A DNA stretch of 30,784 bases from a bacterium UBP15_UBA6099 (GTDB taxonomy: Bacteria; UBP15; UBA6099): positions 9,894 to 40,677 of the forward strand of contig DIWT01000038.1 of NCBI GenBank assembly GCA_002435745.1, read 5' to 3'. Shown here piece by piece: positions 14,725 through 23,233 of the stretch. The notes beneath the pieces are model-generated. The model worked only from the letters and a program-made list of their open reading frames with translations. It was not told the origin of the DNA and made no database searches. The first letter of the stretch is position 1; each line of letters starts with the position of its first letter. The position numbers were made by a program, and so were the translations under genes.

Positions 14725-14823
14725 CCGCAGCGCCGCAGCGTCAGCCGAAGCATTCCGGGTTGAAACATCTCCTGTTTGCGGATATATTGATTGATGCTTG
14801 AATGATGCCTGAGGGAGAAACAA

Positions 14824-16227
14824 ATGACAAAAAAAACAAGGACGCTCTGCAATATAGCCGCGGCGCTCGCGGCGGTTTTTTTCACGGCGTCCGCGCTCGC
14901 CGCAGAGCCGAAGCCGTACAGGGAAGTCGGTGTCGAGGAGTTCATCGACCTGATGGAAAGCAGACCGGAAATCCTGCTTCTGGACGTGAGGCTGGCCAAT
15001 CAGCGCGAGGCTTTCAGACTCAAGAATTCCATCGGAATCCCCGTCGAATCGCTCGAAAGCCGCGTGGGCGATCTTGACCTCGGCAAGCCCATTATCGTTT
15101 TCTGCAGAACCAATAACAGGATGCAGGAAGCGGTGAAGATTCTTGCGCCGAGGAACCCGGCGGAACTTATCGGCTTCAACGGCGGCATGGATGCGGTTCT
15201 CAGATTTCTGACCTATGAGAAGCAGACTTTGGACTCCACGCCGGAAAAGAAGAAATATTACGACGCGCTACGAAAACGAATGGAATCGTCAATGGCGATG
15301 ATAGGGCTGACGATACCGGAAGCGAAACTGACGGACGGCGCCGGCAAGGTTGTTTACACGTCGTCATTTGCGGGCAAACCCGCCGTGTTCGCGTTCTTCT
15401 ATGCGCCGGAGGCGGAGCAGTATGAAGCGACAATGAAGGCGGAGGCGGAGTTCGGAAAAACCGCTCCGGGCGTTCGGTTCATCCCTATAGCAGTCGCCGA
15501 AGACGAAGAGAGCGCGCAAAGTCTCGCGGCGAAACACGCGTCGGCAAATAAAGGAGTTCCGCTGTATTTCGACCTCGGCGCGCCAGCCGCCGCCATGATG
15601 GGAATCCAGTCCCTGCCGTATCACATGATAACGGACGCGCAAGGAGTCCTGAGGGTGGACGGGGCGGCCTCCGCGTCCGGTCCGCTCGACAACTACCGGG
15701 ACGCCACGCTCCTCGGACTGGCTCAAACCGTCGCCGGCGGCGGAATACCTCCGTTCCCGGTGTCGGAGATGGAACTCTCCTCCCAGAAGCAGGACAGGCT
15801 CGTGGGACTTCCCGCGCCGGATTTCTCTCTGCCCGACCTTAAAGGAGATAAACACAGCCTTCGCGAGCTTGCGGGAAAAGAAGGCGCTCAGTTGATATTC
15901 GGAACCCTCGGCTGCCCGTACACAGTCAAGCACCTCGTAGCCGCCGCCAAATGCGGCAAGGCGTCGGACGCGCCCGGCGGATTCAAAGTCATCGCCGTTC
16001 TGCCGGGAAACAACTTTCAGGACGCCGAACAAGCTAAAAATTTCGCGGCCCAGAACAACATAGAGTATCCCATTCTGATAGACGCGACCGGAGAGAGTTT
16101 CAGGGCGTACGCGATTTCATCCGTGCCGGTTTGGTGGGTCATCGGGGCGGACGGGATAGTGAAGAAAAAGCAGATTGGATTTTCAGACAATGCGTGTGTG
16201 GCTACGGCGCAGGCGCTCGGCAAGTGA
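14824..16227 (+). CDS. Exported fusion: rhodanese + thioredoxin-like + peroxiredoxin-like domains
   Basis: The 467-residue product starts with a signal peptide (residues 1-27, ending ALA-A). Residues about 33-130 form a rhodanese domain with LLLDVRLANQREAF and active-site loop CRTNNR (Cys94). Residues about 160-305 have a thioredoxin-like layout (FAGKPAVFAFFYAPEAEQY, then SLPYHMITDAQGVLRVDG) but no cysteine pair where one is expected. Residues about 326-467 are an AhpC/TSA or TlpA-like domain: VGLPAPDFSLPDLKGDKHSL, GTLGCPYTVKHL (Cys364), SVPVWWVIGADG. The second Cys of a CxxC motif is missing, so a one-Cys mechanism or a partner is implied. It probably handles sulfur or peroxide in the periplasm. 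It lies 99 bases after the FAD oxidase with GAGGGAG before ATG. Confidence 0.82.
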   Translation: MTKKTRTLCNIAAALAAVFFTASALAAEPKPYREVGVEEFIDLMESRPEILLLDVRLANQREAFRLKNSIGIPVESLESRVGDLDLGKPIIVFCRTNNRMQEAVKILAPRNPAELIGFNGGMDAVLRFLTYEKQTLDSTPEKKKYYDALRKRMESSMAMIGLTIPEAKLTDGAGKVVYTSSFAGKPAVFAFFYAPEAEQYEATMKAEAEFGKTAPGVRFIPIAVAEDEESAQSLAAKHASANKGVPLYFDLGAPAAAMMGIQSLPYHMITDAQGVLRVDGAASASGPLDNYRDATLLGLAQTVAGGGIPPFPVSEMELSSQKQDRLVGLPAPDFSLPDLKGDKHSLRELAGKEGAQLIFGTLGCPYTVKHLVAAAKCGKASDAPGGFKVIAVLPGNNFQDAEQAKNFAAQNNIEYPILIDATGESFRAYAISSVPVWWVIGADGIVKKKQIGFSDNACVATAQALGK

Positions 16228-16263
16228 AAATGCGGCGCGCGTTGCGCCTTCTCGGGAGATGAA

Positions 16264-16935
16264 ATGTCTTTAAATGACGATATGATAATAATTCTGGACG
16301 TGCCGTCGGGGATGGAGTCGACAAGAATGCTTTCCCCCGTCAGAGCGGACATCTCTCCGTTGGGATTGCTTATAGACAGGATGTCGAGGATAACATCCCC
16401 GAAAAACATATCGGTTCTCGTCAACATGGAGCCGGGAAGCAACCCGTACGGCAGATTCACCGCCATGAGGGGCGTGTTCCTGTCCAGAGTGAAAGAAACG
16501 GATAAGCTACACAGGCTGACAAGAGCCGCATCGGGGCGGGGAGCGTCTTCTTTCGTCAGGGTAGACGCCCGCCACGTTTTCGCGGATCCCGACATCGTTC
16601 TGCAGTTGGGACAGTTGCGAGCGGAAAAGAAAGCGGCATTCGTAAAAATCGACGGCGCGCCGGCATGGCTCGCCGGAGAGGCCTTCGAGTTAAAAACCCT
16701 GCTCGACGCTTCAATCGCCGCAAAGGCTAACGGAGACGGCGACATCGATCCCGCCGACGCGCTTGCCAAACATGTGGAAGGATTCAAACCGACGTTGCTC
16801 AAGACGAGGATCCGAGGCAGATGGAAGGCGGAAAACATCGCGTTGGGCGACCCTCAGGGCGAACCGCATTTAATGTCCGCCTTGCGCTCCGCGCCCGATC
16901 CGGTCTCTATATCATACAAAGACTTCCTCGCCTGA
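16264..16935 (+). CDS. Degenerate nucleotidyltransferase-like protein (SpsF / cytidylyltransferase fold candidate)
   Basis: I do not recognise the 223-residue product with confidence, but its order of motifs follows SpsF-type cytidylyltransferases. MESTRMLSPVRADISPLGLLIDRMSRI resembles in outline the opening loop that binds the nucleotide; a segment ending RLTRAASG precedes SSFVRVDARHVFADPDIV, matching the family's Arg-Val-Asp and Asp-Pro segment. FVKIDGAPAWLAGEAFELKTLLDAS resembles the later strand and helix. Usual lysine and glycine positions in the first loop are changed, so catalysis may be lost. There is no signal peptide. It starts 36 bases after the fusion gene with GGGAG before ATG and is followed 28 bases later by rdgB, so it is probably co-transcribed. 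Confidence 0.6.
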   Translation: MSLNDDMIIILDVPSGMESTRMLSPVRADISPLGLLIDRMSRITSPKNISVLVNMEPGSNPYGRFTAMRGVFLSRVKETDKLHRLTRAASGRGASSFVRVDARHVFADPDIVLQLGQLRAEKKAAFVKIDGAPAWLAGEAFELKTLLDASIAAKANGDGDIDPADALAKHVEGFKPTLLKTRIRGRWKAENIALGDPQGEPHLMSALRSAPDPVSISYKDFLA

Positions 16936-16963
16936 TCCGGCCCGCGAAAGGAATCCCCGCCGA

Positions 16964-17554
16964 TTGGAATTCATACTCGCCTCTTTCAATGAAAACAAAG
17001 CCCGCGAGATATCCCGCATAGCCGCTCCCGTAAGCGCCGTTTCTCTTTCATCTCTCGGAGTGACGCTGGACTTCGACGCCATAGAGAACGGCTCGACATA
17101 CGAAGAGAACGCGTTCAAGAAAGCCGCCGCCGCCGCCGAGCATGTGTCCGGCATAATAGCAGCGGACGATTCCGGACTCGAAGTGGAAGCTCTGGGAGGA
17201 GCGCCCGGCCTGATATCCGCCAGATACGGAGGCTCCGGACTTACGGACGAACAGCGCTGTCTGCGTCTGCTCGAAGAAATGCGCGACATCCCCGACCACG
17301 CCCGCGCCGCCCGCTTCGTCTGCGTCGTCGCCGTCATCTTCCCTGACGGCTCCCGGCGCGTGTTCACAGGCGAACAGCGCGGCGTCATAACGCGGGAACT
17401 TCGCGGCTCCCTCGGATTCGGTTACGACCCTGTTCTTTTCATTCCGGAACTCGGCCGCACGGTGGCCGAACTCGACTCCGACACGAAAAATCGCGTCAGC
17501 CACCGCGCCATAGCATTCTCCGAATTTAAAGAATTCCTTCTTAAAAACAATTAA
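16964..17554 (+). CDS. rdgB: Non-canonical purine NTP pyrophosphatase (RdgB / HAM1)
   Basis: The 196-residue enzyme hydrolyses dITP, ITP and XTP to monophosphates and so keeps deaminated purines out of nucleic acids. Family motifs are in place: ILASFNENKAREI at the N-terminus, the TYEENAFKKA helix, AADDSGLEVEALGGAPGLISARYGG, and GSLGFGYDPVLFIPELG near the C-terminus. SHRAIAF completes the set. The length is normal. The start is TTG, with AAAGGA about ten bases upstream; no better ATG exists before the first conserved strand. It is the last gene of the plus-strand run and is followed by a T-rich hairpin (17571-17600). Confidence 0.95.
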   Translation: MEFILASFNENKAREISRIAAPVSAVSLSSLGVTLDFDAIENGSTYEENAFKKAAAAAEHVSGIIAADDSGLEVEALGGAPGLISARYGGSGLTDEQRCLRLLEEMRDIPDHARAARFVCVVAVIFPDGSRRVFTGEQRGVITRELRGSLGFGYDPVLFIPELGRTVAELDSDTKNRVSHRAIAFSEFKEFLLKNN

Positions 17555-17570
17555 GGAAGAGGAGCGGTCA

Positions 17571-17600
17571 AACCGGTTTTTTGCGATGCAAAAAAACGGG
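17571..17600 (+). terminator. Possible terminator hairpin after rdgB
   Basis: CCGGTTTTTTGC and GCAAAAAAACGG can pair around a GAT loop, about 20 bases after the rdgB stop. There is no separate T-run; the T-run lies in the stem, so termination would be weaker than usual. A related palindrome occurs at 3514-3547. Confidence 0.4.
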
Positions 17601-17615
17601 CGCCACGCAAACTAA

Positions 17616-17645
17616 TGGAAAAAAATATTCCAGCATGATTATAAT
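17616..17645 (+). promoter_or_regulatory. Predicted promoter of the tandem phosphoesterase genes
   Basis: TGGAAA and TATAAT are separated by 18 bases. The -10 box is perfect and the -35 box matches four of six positions. The ATG at 17693 follows with GGAGG at good spacing. Confidence 0.45.
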
Positions 17646-17692
17646 TATTATGACGCGAGGCGACGGGACGGAATCCGCGCGGAGGAATAAAA

Positions 17693-18712
17693 ATGAAGAA
17701 CGATGAGAAGCGAAACGGCTGCGGTATAAGCAGAAGAGAATTCATAGCCGGCGCGGCGGCGCTGGGCGCGGCGGGCATGATGGGAGCGTTCGACGCCGCT
17801 ATGGCGGCTATGGCCCCGGTTCCGGACGGCATTCTGCCGGAAGTCCCGACGGTCTTTCCGGCGAACAAAGGCAGGTTCCGCATCCTCGCCGTCACCGACC
17901 TTCATTTCCATCTCAACCATCTCGTGGACATGCAAACCGTCAAAGAAGTCGGCGAGATGGTCGCCAAGTTCGAGCCGGATATCGTGATACCGACAGGCGA
18001 CGTGTGGCACGAGAACCCGGAGGGCAGGGGATTGGAGTATTGCAGATACGCCTGCGAGCAGTTCGCAAGGATCAAGAAGCCGTGGGCGTACGTCTGGGGA
18101 AACCACGACAAGGCGGACGATTACGACAAGGCGCACAAGATGATACGCAACGCCCCTCATTCGCTATACCGGGGGGACGCGGCGGACGGCAACTACAGGA
18201 TTCGCGTGGCCGCTTCGGGCAGCGATCCGGCTCTCTGGAATCTGATTGTCCTTAACGACTCGCGGGGCGGAATGGGGCAGGAGCAACTGGACTGGCTGAA
18301 GGCCGAATCGGCGGCCATCCGAGCGGAGACTCCCGCGCCGCCCCCCGCGTTCGCATTTTTCCATATCCCCATCAGGCAGTACGACGACCTCGCCAAATCA
18401 GGCAAGGCCAAAGGCGTCAAATACGAAAACGTATGCCACGAGGAAGGAACGAGCGACGCGCTCGCGGCGTTCCGCGACTGCGGTTTCCTCAAAGGCGTCT
18501 TCTGCGGACACGACCATGTGAACAACTACTACGGCGATATGGAAGGCGTGCATCTTGAATACGTCCGCTCTACCGGGCACGGCGGTTACGGCGGGAATCT
18601 CGTCTCCAAGGGCGGAACCGTCATCGACATGAATCTCGAAACCGGCGCGTTCAGAACCATCACCGTCTTTGCCGACGGGAAAACATGGTCGCCTAAAAAA
18701 CTGGTCGGCTGA
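17693..18712 (+). CDS. Tat-exported calcineurin-like metallophosphoesterase, tandem copy 1
   Basis: The 339-residue product opens with a twin-arginine signal (SRREFIAGAAALGAAG, Arg14-Arg15), so it should be exported folded, with its metals, into the periplasm. The metal-binding motifs are complete: VTDLHFH (Asp69, His71), TGDVWHEN (Asp103), WGNHDK (Asn137, His138), a later FFHIP and CGHDH. This order fits purple-acid-phosphatase-like and phosphodiesterase-like members that act on phosphate esters outside the cytoplasm; the substrate is unknown. The start has GGAGGAAT before ATG. A second copy of the same length follows after 44 bases. No phosphate transporter or Pho-box-like element was seen nearby. 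Confidence 0.88.
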   Translation: MKNDEKRNGCGISRREFIAGAAALGAAGMMGAFDAAMAAMAPVPDGILPEVPTVFPANKGRFRILAVTDLHFHLNHLVDMQTVKEVGEMVAKFEPDIVIPTGDVWHENPEGRGLEYCRYACEQFARIKKPWAYVWGNHDKADDYDKAHKMIRNAPHSLYRGDAADGNYRIRVAASGSDPALWNLIVLNDSRGGMGQEQLDWLKAESAAIRAETPAPPPAFAFFHIPIRQYDDLAKSGKAKGVKYENVCHEEGTSDALAAFRDCGFLKGVFCGHDHVNNYYGDMEGVHLEYVRSTGHGGYGGNLVSKGGTVIDMNLETGAFRTITVFADGKTWSPKKLVG

Positions 18713-18756
18713 CGCGCAAGCCGTCTCCGCGCGGCGGCGACAGCATCGGAATCTCG

Positions 18757-19776
18757 ATGAAAAAAGAAACCGGACGGACATCCTCAGGCATCAGCCGCAG
18801 AGAGTTCATCGCCGGAGCGGCGGCGCTGGGCGCGGCGGGTTTCATGGGCGCGTTTGACGCGGCGTTCGCGGCGATGTCTCCGACGCCGGACGGCGTTCTG
18901 CCGGAAGTACCGACAGTAATCCCCGCGAACAAGGGCAGGTTTCGCATACTTGCCGTAACCGACCTTCACTTCCACCTCAATCACGCAGTGGACGATAGAA
19001 CTGTAAGCGATATCCGCGCGATGATAGACAAGTTCGAACCGGACATTGTGATCGCTACAGGGGACGTGTGGCACGAGAACCCGGAGGGCAGGGGCTTGGA
19101 GTATTGCAGGTATTCCTGCGAGCAGTTTGCGGAGATGAAGAAGCCGTGGGCGTATGTCTGGGGAAACCACGACAAGGCGGACGACTACGACGAAGCGCAC
19201 AGAATTATCCGCAACGCCCCTCATTCGCTCTACCGGGGGGACGCGGCTGACGGCAACTACAGGATTCGCGTGGCCGCTGTGGACGGCGATCCGGCCCTCT
19301 GGAACCTGATTATACTGAACAACTCGCGGGGCGGAATGAGACAGGAACAACTGGACTGGCTGAAGGCTGAATCGGCGGCAATCCGAGCGGAGGCTCCCGC
19401 GCCGCCCCCGGCGTTTGTTTTCTTCCACATTCCCATCCCGCAGTTTGACGACCTCGCGAAATCAGGAAACGCGAAAGGCGTGAAACGCGAAGAGGTCTGC
19501 CACGAGGGAGGCTCTCGCGACGCGCTCGGCGTCTTCCGCGACTCAGGCTTTATCAAGGCCGTATTCTGCGGGCACGACCATCTAAACGATTATTCCGGAA
19601 TGATGGACGGCGTCCATCTTCAATATGTGCGTTCCACAGGGTATGAAGGCGCTGAAGACATTCTTGTTCCCAAAGGGGGAACAGTCATCGACATGAATCT
19701 CGAAACCGGCGCGTTCAGAGCGGTCACTGTTTTCGCCAACGGAAAAACATGGTCGCCGAAGAAGTTTATCGATTAA
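18757..19776 (+). CDS. Tat-exported calcineurin-like metallophosphoesterase, tandem copy 2
   Basis: The product has 339 residues, the same as copy 1, and aligns with it without gaps as far as I can see. The Tat signal (SRREFIAGAAALGAAG) and all metal motifs (VTDLHFH, TGDVWHEN, WGNHDK, FFHIP, CGHDH) are kept, so both copies should be active. Differences cluster at residues about 77-92 and 205-300: RQYDD becomes PQFDD, YENVCHEE becomes REEVCHEG, and the loop after the last histidine motif changes. Those loops probably shape the substrate pocket. The ribosome site is weak (GGAATC), so copy 2 may depend on transcription and translation from copy 1. It faces the convergent gene at 19798-20754. Confidence 0.88.
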   Translation: MKKETGRTSSGISRREFIAGAAALGAAGFMGAFDAAFAAMSPTPDGVLPEVPTVIPANKGRFRILAVTDLHFHLNHAVDDRTVSDIRAMIDKFEPDIVIATGDVWHENPEGRGLEYCRYSCEQFAEMKKPWAYVWGNHDKADDYDEAHRIIRNAPHSLYRGDAADGNYRIRVAAVDGDPALWNLIILNNSRGGMRQEQLDWLKAESAAIRAEAPAPPPAFVFFHIPIPQFDDLAKSGNAKGVKREEVCHEGGSRDALGVFRDSGFIKAVFCGHDHLNDYSGMMDGVHLQYVRSTGYEGAEDILVPKGGTVIDMNLETGAFRAVTVFANGKTWSPKKFID

Positions 19777-19797
19777 ATCGGCCCTGAAGCGGGCGGG

Positions 19798-20754
19798 TCA
19801 GTCGCGGCGAAGAATGCGGGCCGCGTCTGCGACCATCGACTCAAACACCGTTTTGACAGGAAGGATTTCCCTGCAGATGCCGACGGCTTGGCCGGTGGCT
19901 ATCACGCCCGCGTCCAGCTTGCCTTGCTCGAACATGACGCGCGCTTTGTCGCCTCCGGCGACGGATATCAGTTCTGCGAGAGAAGCGTTGCGGTTGTCCA
20001 TCTCGACGAGTTTAGCCGCCGGCTCGTTGCGCCAGACCCGGTGCGCGGAGTTGACGCACTTCATGACGACTTCGGTGTCCGTCTCGGATGCGGATGCGAG
20101 CGCGGCTTTGATGTTCGGGTGAATCGGGCATTCCTCGGTTAGCAGCAGCCGAGTGCCGACGATGGCCGCCTCGGCTCCTAGAGCGAGCATCGCGGCCAGC
20201 CCGCGACCGTCCGCCACCCCGCCGCCGCCGATCACCGGCGCGCTCACCGCGTCCACCACCGCAGGCACAAGAGCGAACGTCCCAAGCCCCAGATTTCCCA
20301 CCGCTCCCCCGTTCTCGAATCCAACCACAGTCACTATGTCCGCCCCGATCGACACCGCTTTGCGCGCGTATTTCGCGCCGACGCATTTGTGGATCAACAC
20401 GCAGCCCGCCTCTTTAAGCGGCGGATACAACTCCGTCGGAGCCTTGTGCCCCGACGTCTCAACTATCTTCACGCCCTCGTCAAGCAGGACTTCGATGTAG
20501 TCCTCGTTGTTTATCGGCCGCATCGCCGGGAACAGGTTCAGGTTGACCGCGAACGGCTTGGAGGTGAGCGACTTTATCTTTTGCAGAGCGTCTCTGAACT
20601 CGTCTTTCGAGTGGTAGATTGCGGAAGCGAGAATGCCGAGGCCGCCGGCGTCGCTTATCGCCGCGGTGAACTCGGCTTTTGATATCCACATCATCGTTCC
20701 GCCGACTATCGGATGTTCGATGCCCAGCATTTCCGTGACTTTTGTTTTCAACAT
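19798..20754 (-). CDS. NAD(P)H-dependent flavin oxidoreductase (nitronate monooxygenase / FabK-like)
   Basis: The 318-residue product is an FMN-binding TIM barrel of the family that includes nitronate monooxygenase and enoyl-ACP reductase FabK. It starts MLGIEHPIVGGTMMWIS and contains GLGILASA, VETSGHKAP, and the FMN phosphate loop APVIGGGGVADGRGLAAMLALGAEAAIVGTR. The segment that usually carries EAGGH, with a catalytic His in many members, reads FENGGAVG here, so a different subfamily or chemistry is likely. The start at 20754 has GGAGG before ATG; an in-frame start further up at 20805 adds 17 residues without family features. It is cytoplasmic. The next gene on this strand lies 87 bases upstream. 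Substrate unknown. Confidence 0.85.
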   Translation of the reverse strand: MLKTKVTEMLGIEHPIVGGTMMWISKAEFTAAISDAGGLGILASAIYHSKDEFRDALQKIKSLTSKPFAVNLNLFPAMRPINNEDYIEVLLDEGVKIVETSGHKAPTELYPPLKEAGCVLIHKCVGAKYARKAVSIGADIVTVVGFENGGAVGNLGLGTFALVPAVVDAVSAPVIGGGGVADGRGLAAMLALGAEAAIVGTRLLLTEECPIHPNIKAALASASETDTEVVMKCVNSAHRVWRNEPAAKLVEMDNRNASLAELISVAGGDKARVMFEQGKLDAGVIATGQAVGICREILPVKTVFESMVADAARILRRD

Positions 20755-20841
20755 TCGCGCCTCCGCGTTTTTTAGGAACGAGCGGCGTTCCCCGCCCGCA
20801 GTCAAAACTAATCGCCGCCGAATAATGACGGCGAACCCGGT

Positions 20842-21699
20842 CTAAAAATCCTTCTCCGTCAGCTTGTTCGCTTCAAGGTCAGCGAACGTGTTGCGCCAGT
20901 GGAACTTGCCGTCCACGAACTCCTCTATCTTAAGCAGCCAGAATTTTTCCTTGTCGATGAAATAGTCGTTGTGAGAGTTGCGCTGTTTCTCGATTCCGAG
21001 CATGTCTTTCCATATCACCGCTTCGATGGGGCCGGGCACGGAGTATTTCGAGAAAGGCGGCTTCACATGGTTGAACGTCGGGCGTTTTTTCCAGTCGAAT
21101 GTGTATCGTATCACATAGCAGGGGCGGCCCATGACTTCGGCGTCCGGTTGCCGGGAAAGCTCCGCGTTGCCCTTGTAATACTGCATGTACAGCAGGGCCA
21201 CCGTCCAGTTAGCCGTCAGCGCCCCGCCCGCGTCGTCGTCTTTGACGCTTCTCTTTATCGCGACAGGCGATATCTTCGGCTTGGCCCACCAGTCCTCTTT
21301 CACCTTGTCCGACCTGTATGTTATCAGCGTTCCCCACACTATGCTCGGCGTGAAGTCCGACTTGATGACCTTCATCTGCTGAAGGTACGGTTTCTTGAAC
21401 TTTATCTCGTACTTCCCGCGCACGAGCTTAGCCTTTTCCGCTACTTCGTTCGTGACTCCGGCCTTCTTCGCCATGTTCTCATAATTGCCGGTCATCTCTT
21501 TTTGCCTGTCCTTCGTGAAGGTGTCCATCCCCTCGGCAAGCCACGTGTAGCTGTGGCTGTCCACGCCCTCGTAGGTCTTCAGCAATTTGTCGTAAATCTG
21601 CGCCGCCGTCAGGTCGCCCTTCTGGCATAGCGCGCTGCCCGGAAAAAGCAGCAACGCCGCCGCAAACGCCGCGAACGCCGCGCATCTCGCTCTTTTCAT
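20842..21699 (-). CDS. Exported DUF1571 / LolA-like protein
   Basis: The 285-residue product starts with a signal peptide (residues 1-25, ending in SALC-Q; the Cys could also be lipidated). The rest looks like the DUF1571 group of exported proteins with a LolA/LolB-like curved beta-sheet: an early IYDKLLKTYEGVDSHSYTW helix, then alternating strands with many aromatic and Lys residues (KYEIKFKKPYLQQMKV, CYVIRYTFDWKKRP, and KFWLLKIEEFVDGKFHW). Such folds bind lipid or lipoprotein chains, but no partner is encoded here. The chosen ATG has GGAGGT eight bases upstream; a start nine codons earlier lacks support. It is probably periplasmic. The assignment rests on fold-like features, not on a catalytic motif. 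Confidence 0.72.
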   Translation of the reverse strand: MKRARCAAFAAFAAALLLFPGSALCQKGDLTAAQIYDKLLKTYEGVDSHSYTWLAEGMDTFTKDRQKEMTGNYENMAKKAGVTNEVAEKAKLVRGKYEIKFKKPYLQQMKVIKSDFTPSIVWGTLITYRSDKVKEDWWAKPKISPVAIKRSVKDDDAGGALTANWTVALLYMQYYKGNAELSRQPDAEVMGRPCYVIRYTFDWKKRPTFNHVKPPFSKYSVPGPIEAVIWKDMLGIEKQRNSHNDYFIDKEKFWLLKIEEFVDGKFHWRNTFADLEANKLTEKDF

Positions 21700-21813
21700 A
21701 TCCGCCCACCTCCATAGATGTCGCACGCCGGTTATTATAACCGCGTCGGGAAGAATTGAAAAAGATTTATCGCCGCCGGGATTCGGGCGCTCGCGCTGGT
21801 GTTCCGTTCACGC

Positions 21814-23070
21814 TCAGCCGATGAGCGCTTTTTTCAGTATCGCGTGCACATAGCGGACCTCGTCCCTTTCAAGGCCTTGTCCGAATGAAACGGCGCGCGC
21901 GTCCGTCCTCGCCACTATATATGATTCGAACGGAACGAAAGTTTTCAGCAGCGCGAAAAGAACTTTTTCCACAGGCGAGTTTCCGAAGCGGCGCGCGACG
22001 GGACGGACGCCTCGCCCGAATCTGGCCGCGTATGAGCTTTCCGAAGCGGCGAGCTTGAACGTTTCTTCCATTGAACTCGGACTTCCCTCTCTCGCCGCCC
22101 CGGCAAGCTCGAACTCTTCGATCTCGCTCGCGTTTAGAGATATCTTTGTTTTCGAGAACAGCCCGGACGTTTCTACGACAAGCCCCGCCGAGGACGCCGC
22201 GACGCGAACATTTTTTTTCGCGCCGGAGAGGATAGCCGCCAACGCTGCCAGCGGCGGGAGCGCCACAAATATGACGAATATGAACGCCGCGATCCCCAGC
22301 CGCGCTGTGTCAGGCATTCCATCCGCCGTGTCTCTAAGGAAAGACAAAAAGAAGCTGAAAAAAACAAACGCGCTGAAAGCCAGCGGCGGGAGCGCTATGA
22401 GCAGGGAAGAGCGGCCCGCTCTCCGGGCGGGTATCTCCACCGAGACGGAACCGCCCGGCCCGAAGGACACAGAACTCTTCATCGCCGAAGGAGCGATCGG
22501 AAGCTGAATGTCTTCGCCTTCGCGCGCGGCGATTTCTTTTATTGACAAATCAAGAGCGTCGGCGGAGCGGGTCACGGCCGTCCCGCTCGTCGAGTCCTCC
22601 AGCGGAAAACGCGCGAACTCCGCCAACTCCTCCGCTTTCGCGCGCGCCCGCGCGTATGACTGCGGCGCCGCTATTTCCACATCCGCCGTTTTTCCCTCTC
22701 CCTTCAGCCTCACCGGATACACCACCGTCCTCGAATCATTGTCTCCTCTCGATTCCTGCGTCAGAGTAACTTTTCGGAACGCGTCTAGAGAAAGTTTCTG
22801 ACTTCTCATGGGGATAATCAACCCCTGCCATTTGACGATGGAGCGGCGGAGCCTGTCTATCCTCACGCCTGTCCGGCCGAATGCCAGCCCCGCTCCGACC
22901 GCGATGAAAACCGCGCCGAACGGAACCACGAAATACCACGGCGCGTCATTTGCGTCTCCGAAGGCGGTGAAAACGATAAGAACGCCGGCGGCAAGGAACA
23001 CCGAGCCAAATAGCGCGATGCCGCCCCCTCCGTTTTTCGACTCGAATATATCCGCTTTCCCTCGTCTCAT
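21814..23070 (-). CDS. Membrane protein of unknown function with four helices
   Basis: I do not recognise this 418-residue protein. A first helix pair lies near residues 18-38 and 45-65, and a second near 222-246 and 256-283. Between the pairs, and after the second, are soluble beta-rich segments such as VRIDRLRRSIVKWQGLIIPM and VVETSGLFSKTKISLNASEIEEFEL. These have the rhythm of PH-like (bPH) domains found on other bacterial membrane proteins. Both segments end in a helical part with conserved-looking Arg and Glu. An internal duplication, two helices plus a PH-like domain twice, is a reasonable reading. It lies upstream of the DUF1571 gene on the same strand, 114 bases away, so the two may be co-transcribed. 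Confidence 0.7.
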   Translation of the reverse strand: MRRGKADIFESKNGGGGIALFGSVFLAAGVLIVFTAFGDANDAPWYFVVPFGAVFIAVGAGLAFGRTGVRIDRLRRSIVKWQGLIIPMRSQKLSLDAFRKVTLTQESRGDNDSRTVVYPVRLKGEGKTADVEIAAPQSYARARAKAEELAEFARFPLEDSTSGTAVTRSADALDLSIKEIAAREGEDIQLPIAPSAMKSSVSFGPGGSVSVEIPARRAGRSSLLIALPPLAFSAFVFFSFFLSFLRDTADGMPDTARLGIAAFIFVIFVALPPLAALAAILSGAKKNVRVAASSAGLVVETSGLFSKTKISLNASEIEEFELAGAAREGSPSSMEETFKLAASESSYAARFGRGVRPVARRFGNSPVEKVLFALLKTFVPFESYIVARTDARAVSFGQGLERDEVRYVHAILKKALIG

Positions 23071-23199
23071 AAGAACTTCCTCCCGGCTTTATCGCTCTTC
23101 GGCTCGGCCCCCGCGACAAACCATCGAATCCGTTCTCAATCAGCGGATTACGATTGGCGCGCGGCGGACTTTCAGTCAATTTACCCTTAAAGCTCGTGT

Positions 23200-23227
23200 T
23201 TGTCGATAGCCTGAAATATGCTATAAT
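23200..23227 (+). promoter_or_regulatory. Predicted promoter of the chorismate-synthase-like gene
   Basis: TTGTCG is followed after 16 bases by a perfect TATAAT. Transcription would start near 23234, leaving an unusually long leader of about 165 bases before the ATG at 23401. Confidence 0.6.
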
Positions 23228-23233
23228 CCAAAG

